Origin: Begonia masoniana
Lineage: Eukaryota > Streptophyta > Magnoliopsida > Cucurbitales > Begoniaceae
Reading direction: 5' to 3'
Assembly: GCA_022432975.1 (NCBI GenBank)
Contig: CM039510.1
Coordinates: forward strand, 30,244,412-30,308,411
DNA: 64,000 nt
Part shown: positions 10,946 to 22,248 of the stretch, piece by piece
Position numbering within the stretch: the stretch's first letter is position 1
Layout of the letters: each line of letters begins with the position of its first letter
Program-made: the position numbers and the translations under genes
The notes under the pieces: generated by a model
What the model was told of the DNA's origin: nothing
Seen by the model: only the letters and a program-made list of their open reading frames with translations
Databases searched by the model: none

Positions 10946-12132
10946 ATTTGTTCTTTGATTGGACTCATTTGAACAGCAATGATTATGAAGTTAAAGCTCA
11001 TAAGCTGGTATTTTCCTGTTTCTCTTTAGTTTTTGAATGTCAAATTTTCTGCTCCAAAAAAATCTCTATGGTTGGATCAAAATGTTTAAGCTGATGATGT
11101 GGGCTGAATATGCTGAGTAACACATTTCTATAATTTTCTCTTCGGGATAATTGGTCTGGTATATTTTTCCTATAATCTTGTAATAAATTTCTATTATTTA
11201 TTTGTTCATCGTCATACATTAATGTCACAAGCACTTTCTCCTTATCATTTTTGCAATTTATGGAATAATTTAAGCTGAGTTTGGTGACAACTTTGTGAGC
11301 AATTATGGTTTTTGCTCGTGAAATATTAGCAACTTCAGCGAGAAATTCAGAGCTTGACCATTCAAAGCTGTCAACAATTACTTCTGCTTTCTCTCACACA
11401 AAATTATTGTTCTTCTTTTGATTTACATCACTCATCTAACAGGCCCCTCAAGCTTTATGCAGCTGTTGATTCATTATCGTCGTGCGAAACATACATCTCC
11501 GACAGTTTGCAAGCTTCGGAGTGAAATATAGACTATTCGGAGTTCATCGTTTATCAATAGCGAGAGCAAGCAATCCACGACTTGATGTGCCATTGTTTCC
11601 ACACCAGCTTTTTCTGGTTCGAGCGGATGCTCTGGAGACCACTATTTTGCCTCTATGAAAGGAAGAGGATATCAACCATTTTGTGTCAGCAGCTTCGATT
11701 GAGAACACTACTAAGCAGTGTTTAGCGAACCCGAGTCTGACTCCGAATTGCTTGCATACAGGCGAGAAGGTAATGTTTCCGTTACTTTGAACCTCCTATC
11801 CTTTGCTACTCAATTGGAATATGTAATGAATCTCTTAGACAACATTTTATTTAGGACGATGATCAATAAATTTTTCTAGCACGATAAACCCGGCCATTGG
11901 CATGAGATATACGTCGACACGGTCAATGCACTAGTCAATTTTTCTCAAAGTTGCACCAATCTTTCGGACACGAAGATATGTCAACCATTTATCTATGTAG
12001 CTAATAAATTCATGAGATTCATTATATACTATCTTGGCCTACGTTACAATATTAAAATTCTACATTCTCTTGTTCACTAAAGTACTCTAACCTTATTCCA
12101 TTTAAATTATCGCGTAAATTAATTACCAATCT
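10946..12132. other. 3' flank of the PPR gene and intergenic DNA
   Basis: The first few hundred bases presumably hold the 3' UTR and polyadenylation signals. No further gene, repeat or transposon end recognised up to the gypsy-1 insertion site. Confidence 0.4.
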
Positions 12133-12137
12133 GAGTC

Positions 12138-15100
12138 TGTAACGTCCCGTAAATTCTACCCTTGATACTGTTCCTAAAAATCCCGTAAAACTTGGATTTT
12201 TTTTGTTTTCATCCATTAATCTTACTCGTGTACAGACAATTGGTTCATTTAGCGGAAGACATACTAACATTTCCATCTCAGACCGAATTACTAAGGAGAA
12301 CTGGACGACAACATTCTTTGGAAGACAATAGTTCCTATCGGGTTTGGACGAATGGTACAGTGGGGGTCGATGTGGTCTCTGTAATTAGATTGGTCGACGT
12401 TGTCGTCTATAACATCGGATGACGTTATCGTCCACAGAATCGGACAGCGATGCGTTATCGTCCACAGCATTTGGACGACGTTATCATCCACAGCATTTGT
12501 TCGTCCACGGACTTTGGACAACGTCCTCGTCCACTGACTTTATTCGTCCACGGACCTTATTCGTCCACGGACTTTGGACGACTATCTCGTCCACAGACTT
12601 TGGACGACTTTCTCGTCCACAGACTTTGAACGACTATCTCGTCCACAGACTTTGGACGACTATCTCGTCCACAGACTTTGGACGACTATCTCGTCCACAG
12701 ACTTTGGACGACTATCTCGTCCACAGACTTTGGACGACTATCTCGTCCACAGACTTTGGACGACTATCTCGTCCACAGACTTTGGACGACTATCTCGTCC
12801 ACAGACTTTGGACGACTATCTCGTCCACAGACTTTGGACGACTATCTCGTCCACAGACTTTGGACGACTATCTCGTCCACAGACTTTGGACGACTATCTC
12901 GTCCACAGACTTTGGACGACTATCTCGTCCACAGACTTTGGACGACTATCTCGTCCACAGACTTTGGACGACTATCTCGTCCACAGACTTTGGACGACTA
13001 TCTCGTCCACAGACTTTGGACGACTATCTCGTCCACAGACTTTGGACGACTATCTCGTCCACAGACTTTGGACGACTATCTCGTCCACAGACTTTGGACG
13101 ACTATCTCGTCCACAGACTTTGGACGACTATCTCGTCCACAGACTTTGGACGACTATCTCGTCCACAGACTTTGGACGACTATCTCGTCCACAGACTTTG
13201 GACGACTATCTCGTCCACAGACTTTGGACGACTATCTCGTCCACAGACTTTGGACGACTATCTCGTCCACAGACTTTGGACGACTATCTCGTCCACAGAC
13301 TTTGGACGACTATCTCGTCCACAGACTTTGGACGACTATCTCGTCCACAGACTTTGGACGACTATCTCGTCCACAGACTTTGGACGACTATCTCGTCCAC
13401 AGACTTTGGACGACTATCTCGTCCACAGACTTTGGACGACTATCTCGTCCACAGACTTTGGACGACTATCTCGTCCACAGACTTTGGACGACTATCTCGT
13501 CCACAGACTTTGGACGACTATCTCGTCCACAGACTTTGGACGACTATCTCGTCCACAGACTTTGGACGACTATCTCGTCCACAGACTTTGGACGACTATC
13601 TCGTCCACAGACTTTGGACGACTATCTCGTCCACAGACTTTGGACGACTATCTCGTCCACAGACTTTGGACGACTATCTCGTCCACAGACTTTGGACGAC
13701 TATCTCGTCCACAGACTTTGGACGACTATCTCGTCCACAGACTTTGGACGACTATCTCGTCCACAGACTTTGGACGACTATCTCGTCCACAGACTTTGGA
13801 CGACTATCTCGTCCACAGACTTTGGACGACTATCTCGTCCACAGACTTTGGACGACTATCTCGTCCACAGACTTTGGACGACTATCTCGTCCACAGACTT
13901 TGGACGACTATCTCGTCCACAGACTTTGGACGACTATCTCGTCCACAGACTTTGGACGACTATCTCGTCCACAGACTTTGGACGACTATCTCGTCCACAG
14001 ACTTTGGACGACTATCTCGTCCACAGACTTTGGACGACTATCTCGTCCACAGTTTGGACGACTATCTCGTCCACAGACTTTGGACGACTTTCTCGTCCAC
14101 AGACTTTGAATGACTGTCTCGTCCACAGACTTTGGACGACTTTCTCATTCACAAAATTTGGACGACTGTCTCGTCCACAGACTTTGGACGACCGTCTCAT
14201 CCACAGACTCTGGACGACTATCTCATCCACAGAATTTGGACGACTTTCTCCCTTACTAAAGCATTTTAACAAAAACTTAGGCAGAGTCACCCTAGACATC
14301 TGCCGATTGATCGCCTCCCCTGGCGATCGGTCGGCTAGCTCTCTGGATTTTTATTTTCAGAGTGCTACTTCCCTACCCCTTCTTCCTTCATTAATTATAC
14401 CAAAACACAATCCATCATGTTAAAACGCCACTACTTCATACTCTCTTCAATCACCAAAATATACATCATTAATTCAAGTATCCAGTACCAAGCACCCTAA
14501 AATGAGTTCTATACATTTATTTCTATTCTTCCACCCATCAGCCCGTTTAAACCCCAAAACCACCAAAATACTCAACCTATTGCTCCCACGGGTCAAGTTC
14601 GCACCGACTACACAGCACACTACCACAGACATTCCTCTTTAACCGGCTCATTCATCTTGCAGAGGGAAGTCATTCTCGTCTGCTTCAATATCACCTACAC
14701 CATAGAGACAATCTATGAGGTAAAGGCTCAGTAAATCTACGTAAATGAAAATGCATGCTATGCAAATGTCGTTCGTAAAATCATGCAGTCATTTCATTCA
14801 GTTAGTTACATATCGGGAAGTCACCGGGGGTTCACTCTCAGCAGGTGCAAACAGCACATCCGGCGGTTGGATAGCCCTTTCCATCTACCCGGGGGAAAAA
14901 CATGCTTCACCTATAGAACCAGCCATGTCTGAACCACCTCCCCGATGTGACCGTGCATTCATACTTTTTCATTTAACCATTTCTTTTCATGAAAAACATA
15001 TGTGGAAGTTCATTTTGCATACTTTTTCAGAAACTATGATGCATGAGTAAGAACAATACATTAAACACAAAATAGTAAATAAAACTTAAAACTAGCACTT

Positions 15101-15676
15101 ATCACCGTAGCTACCCTGACTACCCATTCAATCTATGCCAAAACCATAAACTCACCAAGTCCTCAATCAACGATAATTCTTATGGTGTAGGCCAATCGGC
15201 CAAGCGAGTCACAGAGACTTACCTCTTGCCCTTTTCAATCCGAGTGTTTCGCTTGAACTTCGTCACCTTAAGAGCTTCAAAGATGGACGAATATAGCCAA
15301 ACTTCAGGGGAGGAGGGGGAAATTTTGGTGTCCTTTAAATCTTCACAAATGGAACAAAATCGTGAGGAGGAGGGGAGAGGTTTCTTCTCGGCGATGAGAG
15401 AAAGCAGAAGGAAGTGTGTAAATGAAAGTGATCTCTCGTAAGGGAGAGAAGAAGCAAGAAAAAGCTTCTTCCACAAGCTTTGTCACATGTCACATTCTTA
15501 TTGGATGCTCCCAACTACCCCCCATTCAATTCCTAATTTGCCCCTCCATCAGTTTCTAACAAATATTTTGCTTGGTTTAACTTTAGTTTGATTCTTCCCT
15601 ACAATTCTTCAACATTTTCTTACATGTCCGTTAATATATCACACAAAGTCATAGTACAAAAGTTTCGGGTGTTACA
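12138..15676 (-). repeat. gypsy-1 left LTR (3' LTR of the minus-strand element)
   Basis: Starts TGTAACGTCCCG, ends GGGTGTTACA; 3539 bp. The bases just inside (TTCCATCCACCTT, minus strand AAGGTGGATGGAA) are the polypurine tract. About half of it is the 26-bp array described separately. The remainder, about 14255-15676, aligns along its length with 24995-26432 in the right LTR with frequent substitutions and small indels, so the insertion is not recent. Confidence 0.85.
12573..14260. repeat. 26-bp tandem array, about 64 units, each a hairpin
   Basis: Unit boundaries step by exactly 26 bp from 12573, with one 2-bp-short unit ending at 14053. About 55 units are essentially identical; divergent units lie at both edges. 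Each unit holds TGGACGACTATCTCGTCCA, a 7-bp inverted repeat with a 5-base loop. Because 26 is not a multiple of 3 and the unit has no stop, all three + frames stay open for over 500 codons; these frames are not genes. The right LTR has only a few such units (about 22020-22248 and 24916-25003). Confidence 0.95.
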
Positions 15677-15716
15677 TTCCATCCACCTTAACTAAAATTT
15701 TGTCCTCAAAATTTGA

Positions 15717-17012
15717 TTACACAAAGAGTTTTAGGTACTTAGACATTATATCCTGCTGTCTCTCCCAGGTGGCTTCCTCCACGTGGTGGTTCCGCCACAA
15801 AACTTTAATTAGCGGAATCTCTTTGTTGCGCAACACCTTGATAGATGACTCCAAGATCCGCACTGGCTTTTCCACATAAGTTAGTGTTGGTTGAACCTTG
15901 ATCTCTCTTGTTTCAATGACATGGGACGGATCACGCACGCACTTTCTAAGCATAGATACGTTGAATACATTATGGATCCCCTTCATCGACGCCGGAAGCT
16001 GTAATTGGTATGCCTTCTTTTCGATTCTTTTTGTAATAGGGAAGGGCCCTACGTAACGAGGACTTAGCTTGCCTCTTCTTCTGAACCTCATAACACCTTT
16101 AAACAGTGAAATCTTTAAGTATACCTCCTCATCCATATTGAACTCCAATTCCCTTCGTCTATAGTCGGCGTAGCTTTTCTGTCGGCTCTGCGCTATCTCA
16201 ATACGTTGTCAGATAACGGCGATTTTCTCTGCCGTTTGCTGTAGAATATCGGGGCAAACTATACTAGCCTCGCCAGCTTCATCTCAATACAGTGGAGACT
16301 TACATTTTCACCCATATAGCGTTTCATACGGAGCCATGCCAATCGTAGCCTGAAAGCTATTGTTGTACGAAAACTCAATCAAAGGCAAATATTTATTCCA
16401 TGAGCCTTGGAATTCCAAAACACACGCTCTAAGCATATCCTCCAGAATTTCATTTGTCCTTTCTGTTTGACCATCGGTCTGAGGATAAAAGGCTGTGCTT
16501 AAATTCAGTTGAGTTCTCATAGGCTTGTGCAGACTTTTCCAAAATTTTGAAGTAAACCTGGAATCTCTGTCGGAGACAATCAAAATGGGCACTCTGTGTA
16601 GTCTGACAATCTCTTGCACATAAAGCTCGACGAGCTGATCCATAGAATGAGTCATCTTAACTGGTAGAAAGTGGGCCGACTTGGTCAAACGGTCCACTAT
16701 CACCCAGATCCCGTCGTGTCCTCTAGTCATTCTTGGGGGTCCAACATTAAAATCCATGGAAATTTGCTCCCATTTCCACTCCGGGATTGGCAGTGGCTGT
16801 AAGGTCCCTGCCGCTCTTTGGTGCTCCGCCTTAACCTGTTGGCAAACCAAGCAGGTTTCTACATACTTGGCGACCTCTCTCTTCATATTCGGCCACCAGA
16901 AGTGCTGCTTTAAGTCCCGGTACATCTTGGTACTTCCTGGGTGCACAAAGTAAGCCGAAGAGTGAGCCTCTGTCAAAATTTCTTTCTTTATCTCCTCGTC
17001 ATTAGGAATGTA
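15717..17012 (-). pseudogene. gypsy-1 integrase and chromodomain (broken)
   Basis: Reading from 17012 down: the integrase zinc region ([20 protein letters not shown], then CLVCQQVK), the core with MDFNVGPP and IVSDRDSRF, the PQTDGQTERTNE stretch carrying the catalytic Glu, and a GKLSPRYVGPF motif after the core. The C-terminal segment VLWRNHHVEEATWE near 15760-15800 is chromodomain-like, which in chromoviruses directs integration to heterochromatin. The frame is broken between about 16308 and 16148. Confidence 0.85.
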
Positions 17013-19100
17013 CTACCTATGCCTGAATTTTAATATACCTTCATCCGACAAGTTAAAATCGGACGAGTCCTCGGATGTCATGCTCAACCGGTACTTTTCA
17101 CACTCCAAGTCCTTCTGTTGAGCTTCTCGTATCTTGTCCAATATCGTCGGTTTAAGAGAAATGTTTGTGAGCATAGTAGACAATTCAGCCACAATCTCCA
17201 CATCAAACTTCTCAATCTCAGACCTTAACGTCACCGACATTGCTGCAAGCGAAAGCTGACTCATAGTAGGCATTCTGCTCAAGGCATCTGCGACTTTATT
17301 TGCCTTCCCTGGGTGGTATTTGATTTCGAACTCGTAGTCCTTAGCAAACTCCAACCACCTTCGTTGTTGCATATTCAGCTCCTTCTGTGTAAACAAATAC
17401 TTCAAGCTCTGTGATCTGAGAATACTTCGCACTGTTGTCCATACAAATAATGTCTCTAAATCTTCAGTGTGAAGACGACAGTTGCAAGCTCTAGATCATG
17501 CGTCGAATAATTCTGTTTGTACGGCTTCAACTGCCGAGAAGCGTATGCAATAACTCTCCCTTCTTGCATCAATACGCATCCAAGTCCGATCTTTGAGGCA
17601 TCGCAGTATGTACTGAACTTTTCACCTTAAACTGGCAATGTTAAAACTGGTGCCGTAGTCAATTTCTGCTTCAGCTCTTGAAAGCTCTTATCACACGCAG
17701 TCGACCATACGAATTTCTCATTCTTCCTTGTCAATCGGGATAGAGGGACTGCAATCCTCGATAACCCTTCAATGAATTTCCGGTAATACCCGGCCAACCC
17801 AAGGAACCCGCGTATCTCTCTTACATTCTTAGGCTGCGGCAAATCTTTAACAACTTGTATCTTGGTCGGGTTTACAGAAATTCCTTCCTGAGATATGATA
17901 TGGCCGAGAAAACTAACCCGATCCAGCCAAAACTCACACTTGTGGAATTTCGGGTAAAGCTGATGTTGTTTTAAAATCCTTAAGACAATCCGTAGTTGCT
18001 CTTCGTGTTCTTCCTTCGTTTTAGAGTAGACCAAGATGTCGTCAATGAAAACAATAACAAACTTGTCCAAATACTCCTTGAAGACTCGATTCATCATATC
18101 CATAAACGCTGCAGGGGCATTGGTAAGTCCAAAAGACATTACTAAAAACTCGTAATGCCCATACCTCGTTCGAAACACTGTCTTTTGCACATCTTCTCTT
18201 TTATCTTTCAACTAATAATAACCCGAGCGTAAATCAATCCTCGAGAATACTCGGGCACCTTGGAGTTGGTCAAATAAATCATCTATTCGTGGCAGTGGAT
18301 ACTTGTTCTTCACTATCAATTTGTTTAACTCTCTGTAGTCTACACACATCTGGAGCGTTCCATCTTTTTTCTTAACGAACAGCACTGGCACACCCCACAA
18401 AGAAAAACTAGGTCGGATAAATCCCTTATCCAATAACTCTTATAACTGAGACTTCAACTCTCTTAGTTTGGCGGGTGTCAGTCTGTATGGGTTCTTCGAT
18501 ACAGGCGCAGAGCCTGGATACACGTCAATTACAAATTCTATCTCCCGGTCCAAGGGCAATCCGGGATCGTCGCAAAAAATCTTCGTGAACTTTCTAACTA
18601 TTGGGAGGTCATTCGGCTTTACTTCATTGAGTAACCGAGTATCAACCACCGTGGCCAAATAAACGGAGCAGCTATCTTTAAACTGCTCACTAACCTTCAT
18701 CGAATAGGAAATTGGCATTGCACTTAACCTATTCATCGTCTGGAAGGTAAACTTCTCTTTATTTGGGGGGTAGAAAATCACCATCTCGGATCGGCAGTCT
18801 ATGGTGGCGAAGTGGCGTGACAGCCAGTCCATTCCCAAGATAAGATCATACCGCTCTATGCCCATAACTATCAGACCGGCATAAAGGGTATTATTCCCCA
18901 CGGAAACGACTTTGCCTTGGAAAATACGATTTGACTGCATAAACTCTCCCGAAGGCAGCATTACTCTATACTCAAACTCCGCTAATTCAGGCACTAACTT
19001 CAATCTAGGCACATATGCTGTTGAAATAAAGGAATGCGTAGTACCCGTGTCTATCAACGAAAAAACTGCTGCGCCTGTAATAAAAATGGTACCTGCTATA
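17013..19100 (-). pseudogene. gypsy-1 protease, reverse transcriptase, RNase H (broken)
   Basis: Protease active site IDTGTTHSFIS near 19057. Reverse transcriptase motifs in order: [53 protein letters not shown] and the catalytic FIDDILVYS near 18050. RNase H is recognisable ([10 protein letters not shown], then SDH and [16 protein letters not shown], about 17600-17350). Stops sit at about 18440 and 18212, and the frame changes between 17627 and 17432, so it cannot make a functional polyprotein. Confidence 0.85.
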
Positions 19101-19139
19101 ACAGATGGCTGAGCCTCGTCATCAATGTCACCGAGCTCG

Positions 19140-20178
19140 ATAAAGGCAAAGATCCTCGGAACAACCCTCTTCTGGTCCCCGCCTGATTGATTTCCGCCTG
19201 GTCAGTTCCGGCCCCTTAGTGGGCAAACTATGACATAGTGGTCGGTCTCTCCACGTCAAAAACATCTATCTGTGCTCAGTCTACAATCTCCATAGTGTTC
19301 CTTCTGGCACTTAGGACAAAGCGGCTTTTGAGTAGCTCTTTGTACTTGTTTTTCTTTGCCCTATCATTCCCTCCCTCATAAGGCCTTTTAACGTCTCTTT
19401 GTTGCTGTGGTTGTTGTCCTCTGGGTTGCCATCCTTTGTTCTGAGGTCGGGGTTGAATTTCTTGGAAGAACCCTTTGGCCGGCTCCCTTGGTTTAACTTA
19501 TGTCAGCTTTGCAGCCTCAAACTCCAGGGCCCTTGCTGCGATTTCTGTGTAAGGTACATCCAAAATTCCAAACACTATAACACTCTTTCGAATTTCTGGA
19601 TTCAGCCCGTCCATGAATTGGTACACATTGTCTTCGTTATCGCTTACTAGGCGTGGTGCAAACCGGGATAAGGCTTCGAACTTTTGAATATACTTCGCAA
19701 CCGAACCAGTTTGCTTCAGCTGTGTGAACTCCATCCTTTTAGCCGCCCTCACTGTACTGCTGAAGTATTTGTCGTAGAACACGGCTTTAAACCGCTCCCA
19801 ACTCATCACTGTAACGTCGGTGGTTGCCTTAATGGAATCCCACAAAAACCGGGCATCTAGTGCCAAATGAAAGGTGACGTATGTGACTTTATCCCCATTC
19901 TCTATCTTTGCATACTCCAGCATGTCCTCCATAGTTCGGATCCACTCCTTAGCTAAAGAGGAGTCCGAAGACTGTCCATTGAATACTGGAGGTTGTAACT
20001 TTTAGAACCTCTCCATACCCTGATGGGTTGGAACGACTATCTCTCGGGCCCTGTGATCCTCACGGTTTACTAGCCTCTCAATTTGCTGGTCTTGTCTGTC
20101 CATATGCTGAGCCTGACGATCCAGCAAATCCGTCAGCCTATCCAAGGCTTCATCCCTAGCATCTCTACCTCTGACCAT
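19140..20178 (-). pseudogene. gypsy-1 gag (broken)
   Basis: The likely start is ATG at 20178 (MVRGRDARDEALDRL). The retrotransposon gag domain is best preserved at 19932-19498 (MEDMLEYAKIENGDKV, KRMEFTQLKQTGSVAKYIQ, FMDGLNPEIRKSV). A degenerate Cys/His region at about 19330-19230 corresponds to the nucleocapsid. It has stops near 20000 and after 19498, and lies in a different frame from pol. Confidence 0.75.
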
Positions 20179-20322
20179 TTTGTAATCCTATAAAGGTAAA
20201 GACAAATAATCCTAAGAAGTCAAAATAAAAGAAACTCATAACGTACTTACAGTTGAAGAATCATGTCTGTGTAGTGGCTTGTGCAGTCGAGCAGTCTACA
20301 GAACCAGTTTTAAAACCCGGGA

Positions 20323-20334
20323 GCTCTGATAACA
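20323..20334 (-). other. gypsy-1 primer-binding site
   Basis: Minus strand TGTTATCAGAGC, four bases inside the 5' LTR. It differs at one base from TGGTATCAGAGC, the site complementary to the 3' end of initiator tRNA-Met used by many plant LTR retrotransposons. Confidence 0.8.
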
Positions 20335-20676
20335 TAACTGTAACGTCCCGTAAATTCTACCCTTGATACTGTTCCTAAAAACACCGTAAAACTTGGATTT
20401 TTTTTGTTTTCATCCATTAATCTTACTCATGTACAGACAATTGGTTCATTTAGGGGAAGACATACTAACATTTCCATCTCAGATCGAATTACTAAGGAGA
20501 ATCAGCCGACAACACTCTTTGGAAGATAACAGTTCCTATCGGGTTTGAACGAATGGTACAGTGGGGGTCGATGTGGTCTCTGTAATGAGATTGGTCAACA
20601 TCGGACGACGTTATCGTCCATAACATCGGACGACGTTATCGTCCACAGAATCGGACAACGATGCGTTATCGTCCAC

Positions 20677-21684
20677 GAAGATGATGATGACGTCATCGAA
20701 GATGATGATGACGTCATCGAAGATGATGATGACGTCATCGAAGATGATGATGACGTCATCGAAGATGATGATGACGTCATCGAAGATGATGATGACGTCA
20801 TCGAAGATGATGATGACGTCATCGAAGATGATGATGACGTCATCGAAGATGATGATGACGTCATCGAAGATGATGATGACGTCATCGAAGATGATGATGA
20901 CGTCATCGAAGATGATGATGACGTCATCGAAGATGATGATGACGTCATCGAAGATGATGATGACGTCATCGAAGATGATGATGACGTCATCGAAGATGAT
21001 GATGACGTCATCGAAGATGATGATGACGTCATCGAAGATGATGATGACGTCATCGAAGATGATGATGACGTCATCGAAGATGATGATGACGTCATCGAAG
21101 ATGATGATGACGTCATCGAAGATGATGATGACGTCATCGAAGATGATGATGACGTCATCGAAGATGATGATGACGTCATCGAAGATGATGATGACGTCAT
21201 CGAAGATGATGATGACGTCATCGAAGATGATGATGACGTCATCGAAGATGATGATGACGTCATCGAAGATGATGATGACGTCATCGAAGATGATGATGAC
21301 GTCATCGAAGATGATGATGACGTCATCGAAGATGATGATGACGTCATCGAAGATGATGATGACGTCATCGAAGATGATGATGACGTCATCGAAGATGATG
21401 ATGACGTCATCGAAGATGATGATGACGTCATCGAAGATGATGATGACGTCATCGAAGATGATGATGACGTCATCGAAGATGATGATGACGTCATCGAAGA
21501 TGATGATGACGTCATCGAAGATGATGATGACGTCATCGAAGATGATGATGACGTCATCGAAGATGATGATGACGTCATCGAAGATGATGATGACGTCATC
21601 GAAGATGATGATGACGTCATCGAAGATGATGATGACGTCATCGAAGATGATGATGACGTCATCGAAGATGATGATGACATAACT
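20677..21684. repeat. 21-bp tandem array, 47 units, one TGACGTCA per unit
   Basis: Units step by exactly 21 bp from 20677 to 21664 (47 units) with no mismatch seen. Each holds the 12-bp palindrome GATGACGTCATC around TGACGTCA, a CRE/C-box bZIP target. Upstream, the sequence passes directly from gypsy-1 LTR (GTTATCGTCCAC) into the array. Downstream it returns to ACATAACTGTAACG, the internal/LTR junction of the same element. The long open frames (DDDDVIE, SSSSSMT and KMMMTSS repeats) are products of the period. Confidence 0.95.
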
Positions 21685-22248
21685 GTAACGTCCGTAAATT
21701 CTACCCTTGATACTGTTCTAAAAACACCGTTAAAACTTGGATTTTTTTTGTTTTCATCCATTAATCTACTCATGTACAGAAATTGGTTCATTAGGGGAAG
21801 ACATTACTAACATTCCATCTCAGATCGAATTACTAAGGAGAATCAGCCGACAACACTCTTTGGGAAGATAACAGTTCTATCGGGTTTGAACGAATGGTAC
21901 AGTGGGGCGATGTGTGGTCTCTGTAATGAGATTGGTCAACATCGGACGACGTTATCGTCCATAACATCGGACGACGTTATCGTCCACAGAATCGGACAAC
22001 GATGCGTTATCGTCCACAGCATTTGGACGACGTTATCGTCCACAGCATTTGTTCGTCCACGGACCTCATTCGTCCACAGACTTTGGGCAACGTCCTCGTC
22101 CACTGACTTTATTCGTCCACGGACCTTATTCGTCCAGGGACTTTGGACGACTGTCTCGTCCACAGACTTTGGACGACTTTCTCGTCCACAGACTTTGGAC
22201 AACATTCTCGTCCACAGACTTTGGACGACAACTTTGGACGACTCTCTC
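21677..22248 (-). repeat. Second copy of the gypsy-1 LTR start, rich in 1-base indels
   Basis: Repeats 20331 onward, including the five bases outside the LTR (ATAAC). Against the first copy it differs mainly by single-base gains or losses in short homopolymers: CGTCCG for CGTCCCG, GTTCTAAA for GTTCCTAAA, AATCTACT for AATCTTACT, CATTAGGGG for CATTTAGGGG. It then continues into divergent 26-bp type units (TTTGGACGAC...) that the first copy lacks. Confidence 0.85.

Noticed and set aside
12419..14423. Three overlapping open frames of 511-581 codons
   Set aside because: They are the 26-bp array read in three phases; a stop-free unit whose length is not divisible by 3 keeps every + frame open. No coding signal outside the period.
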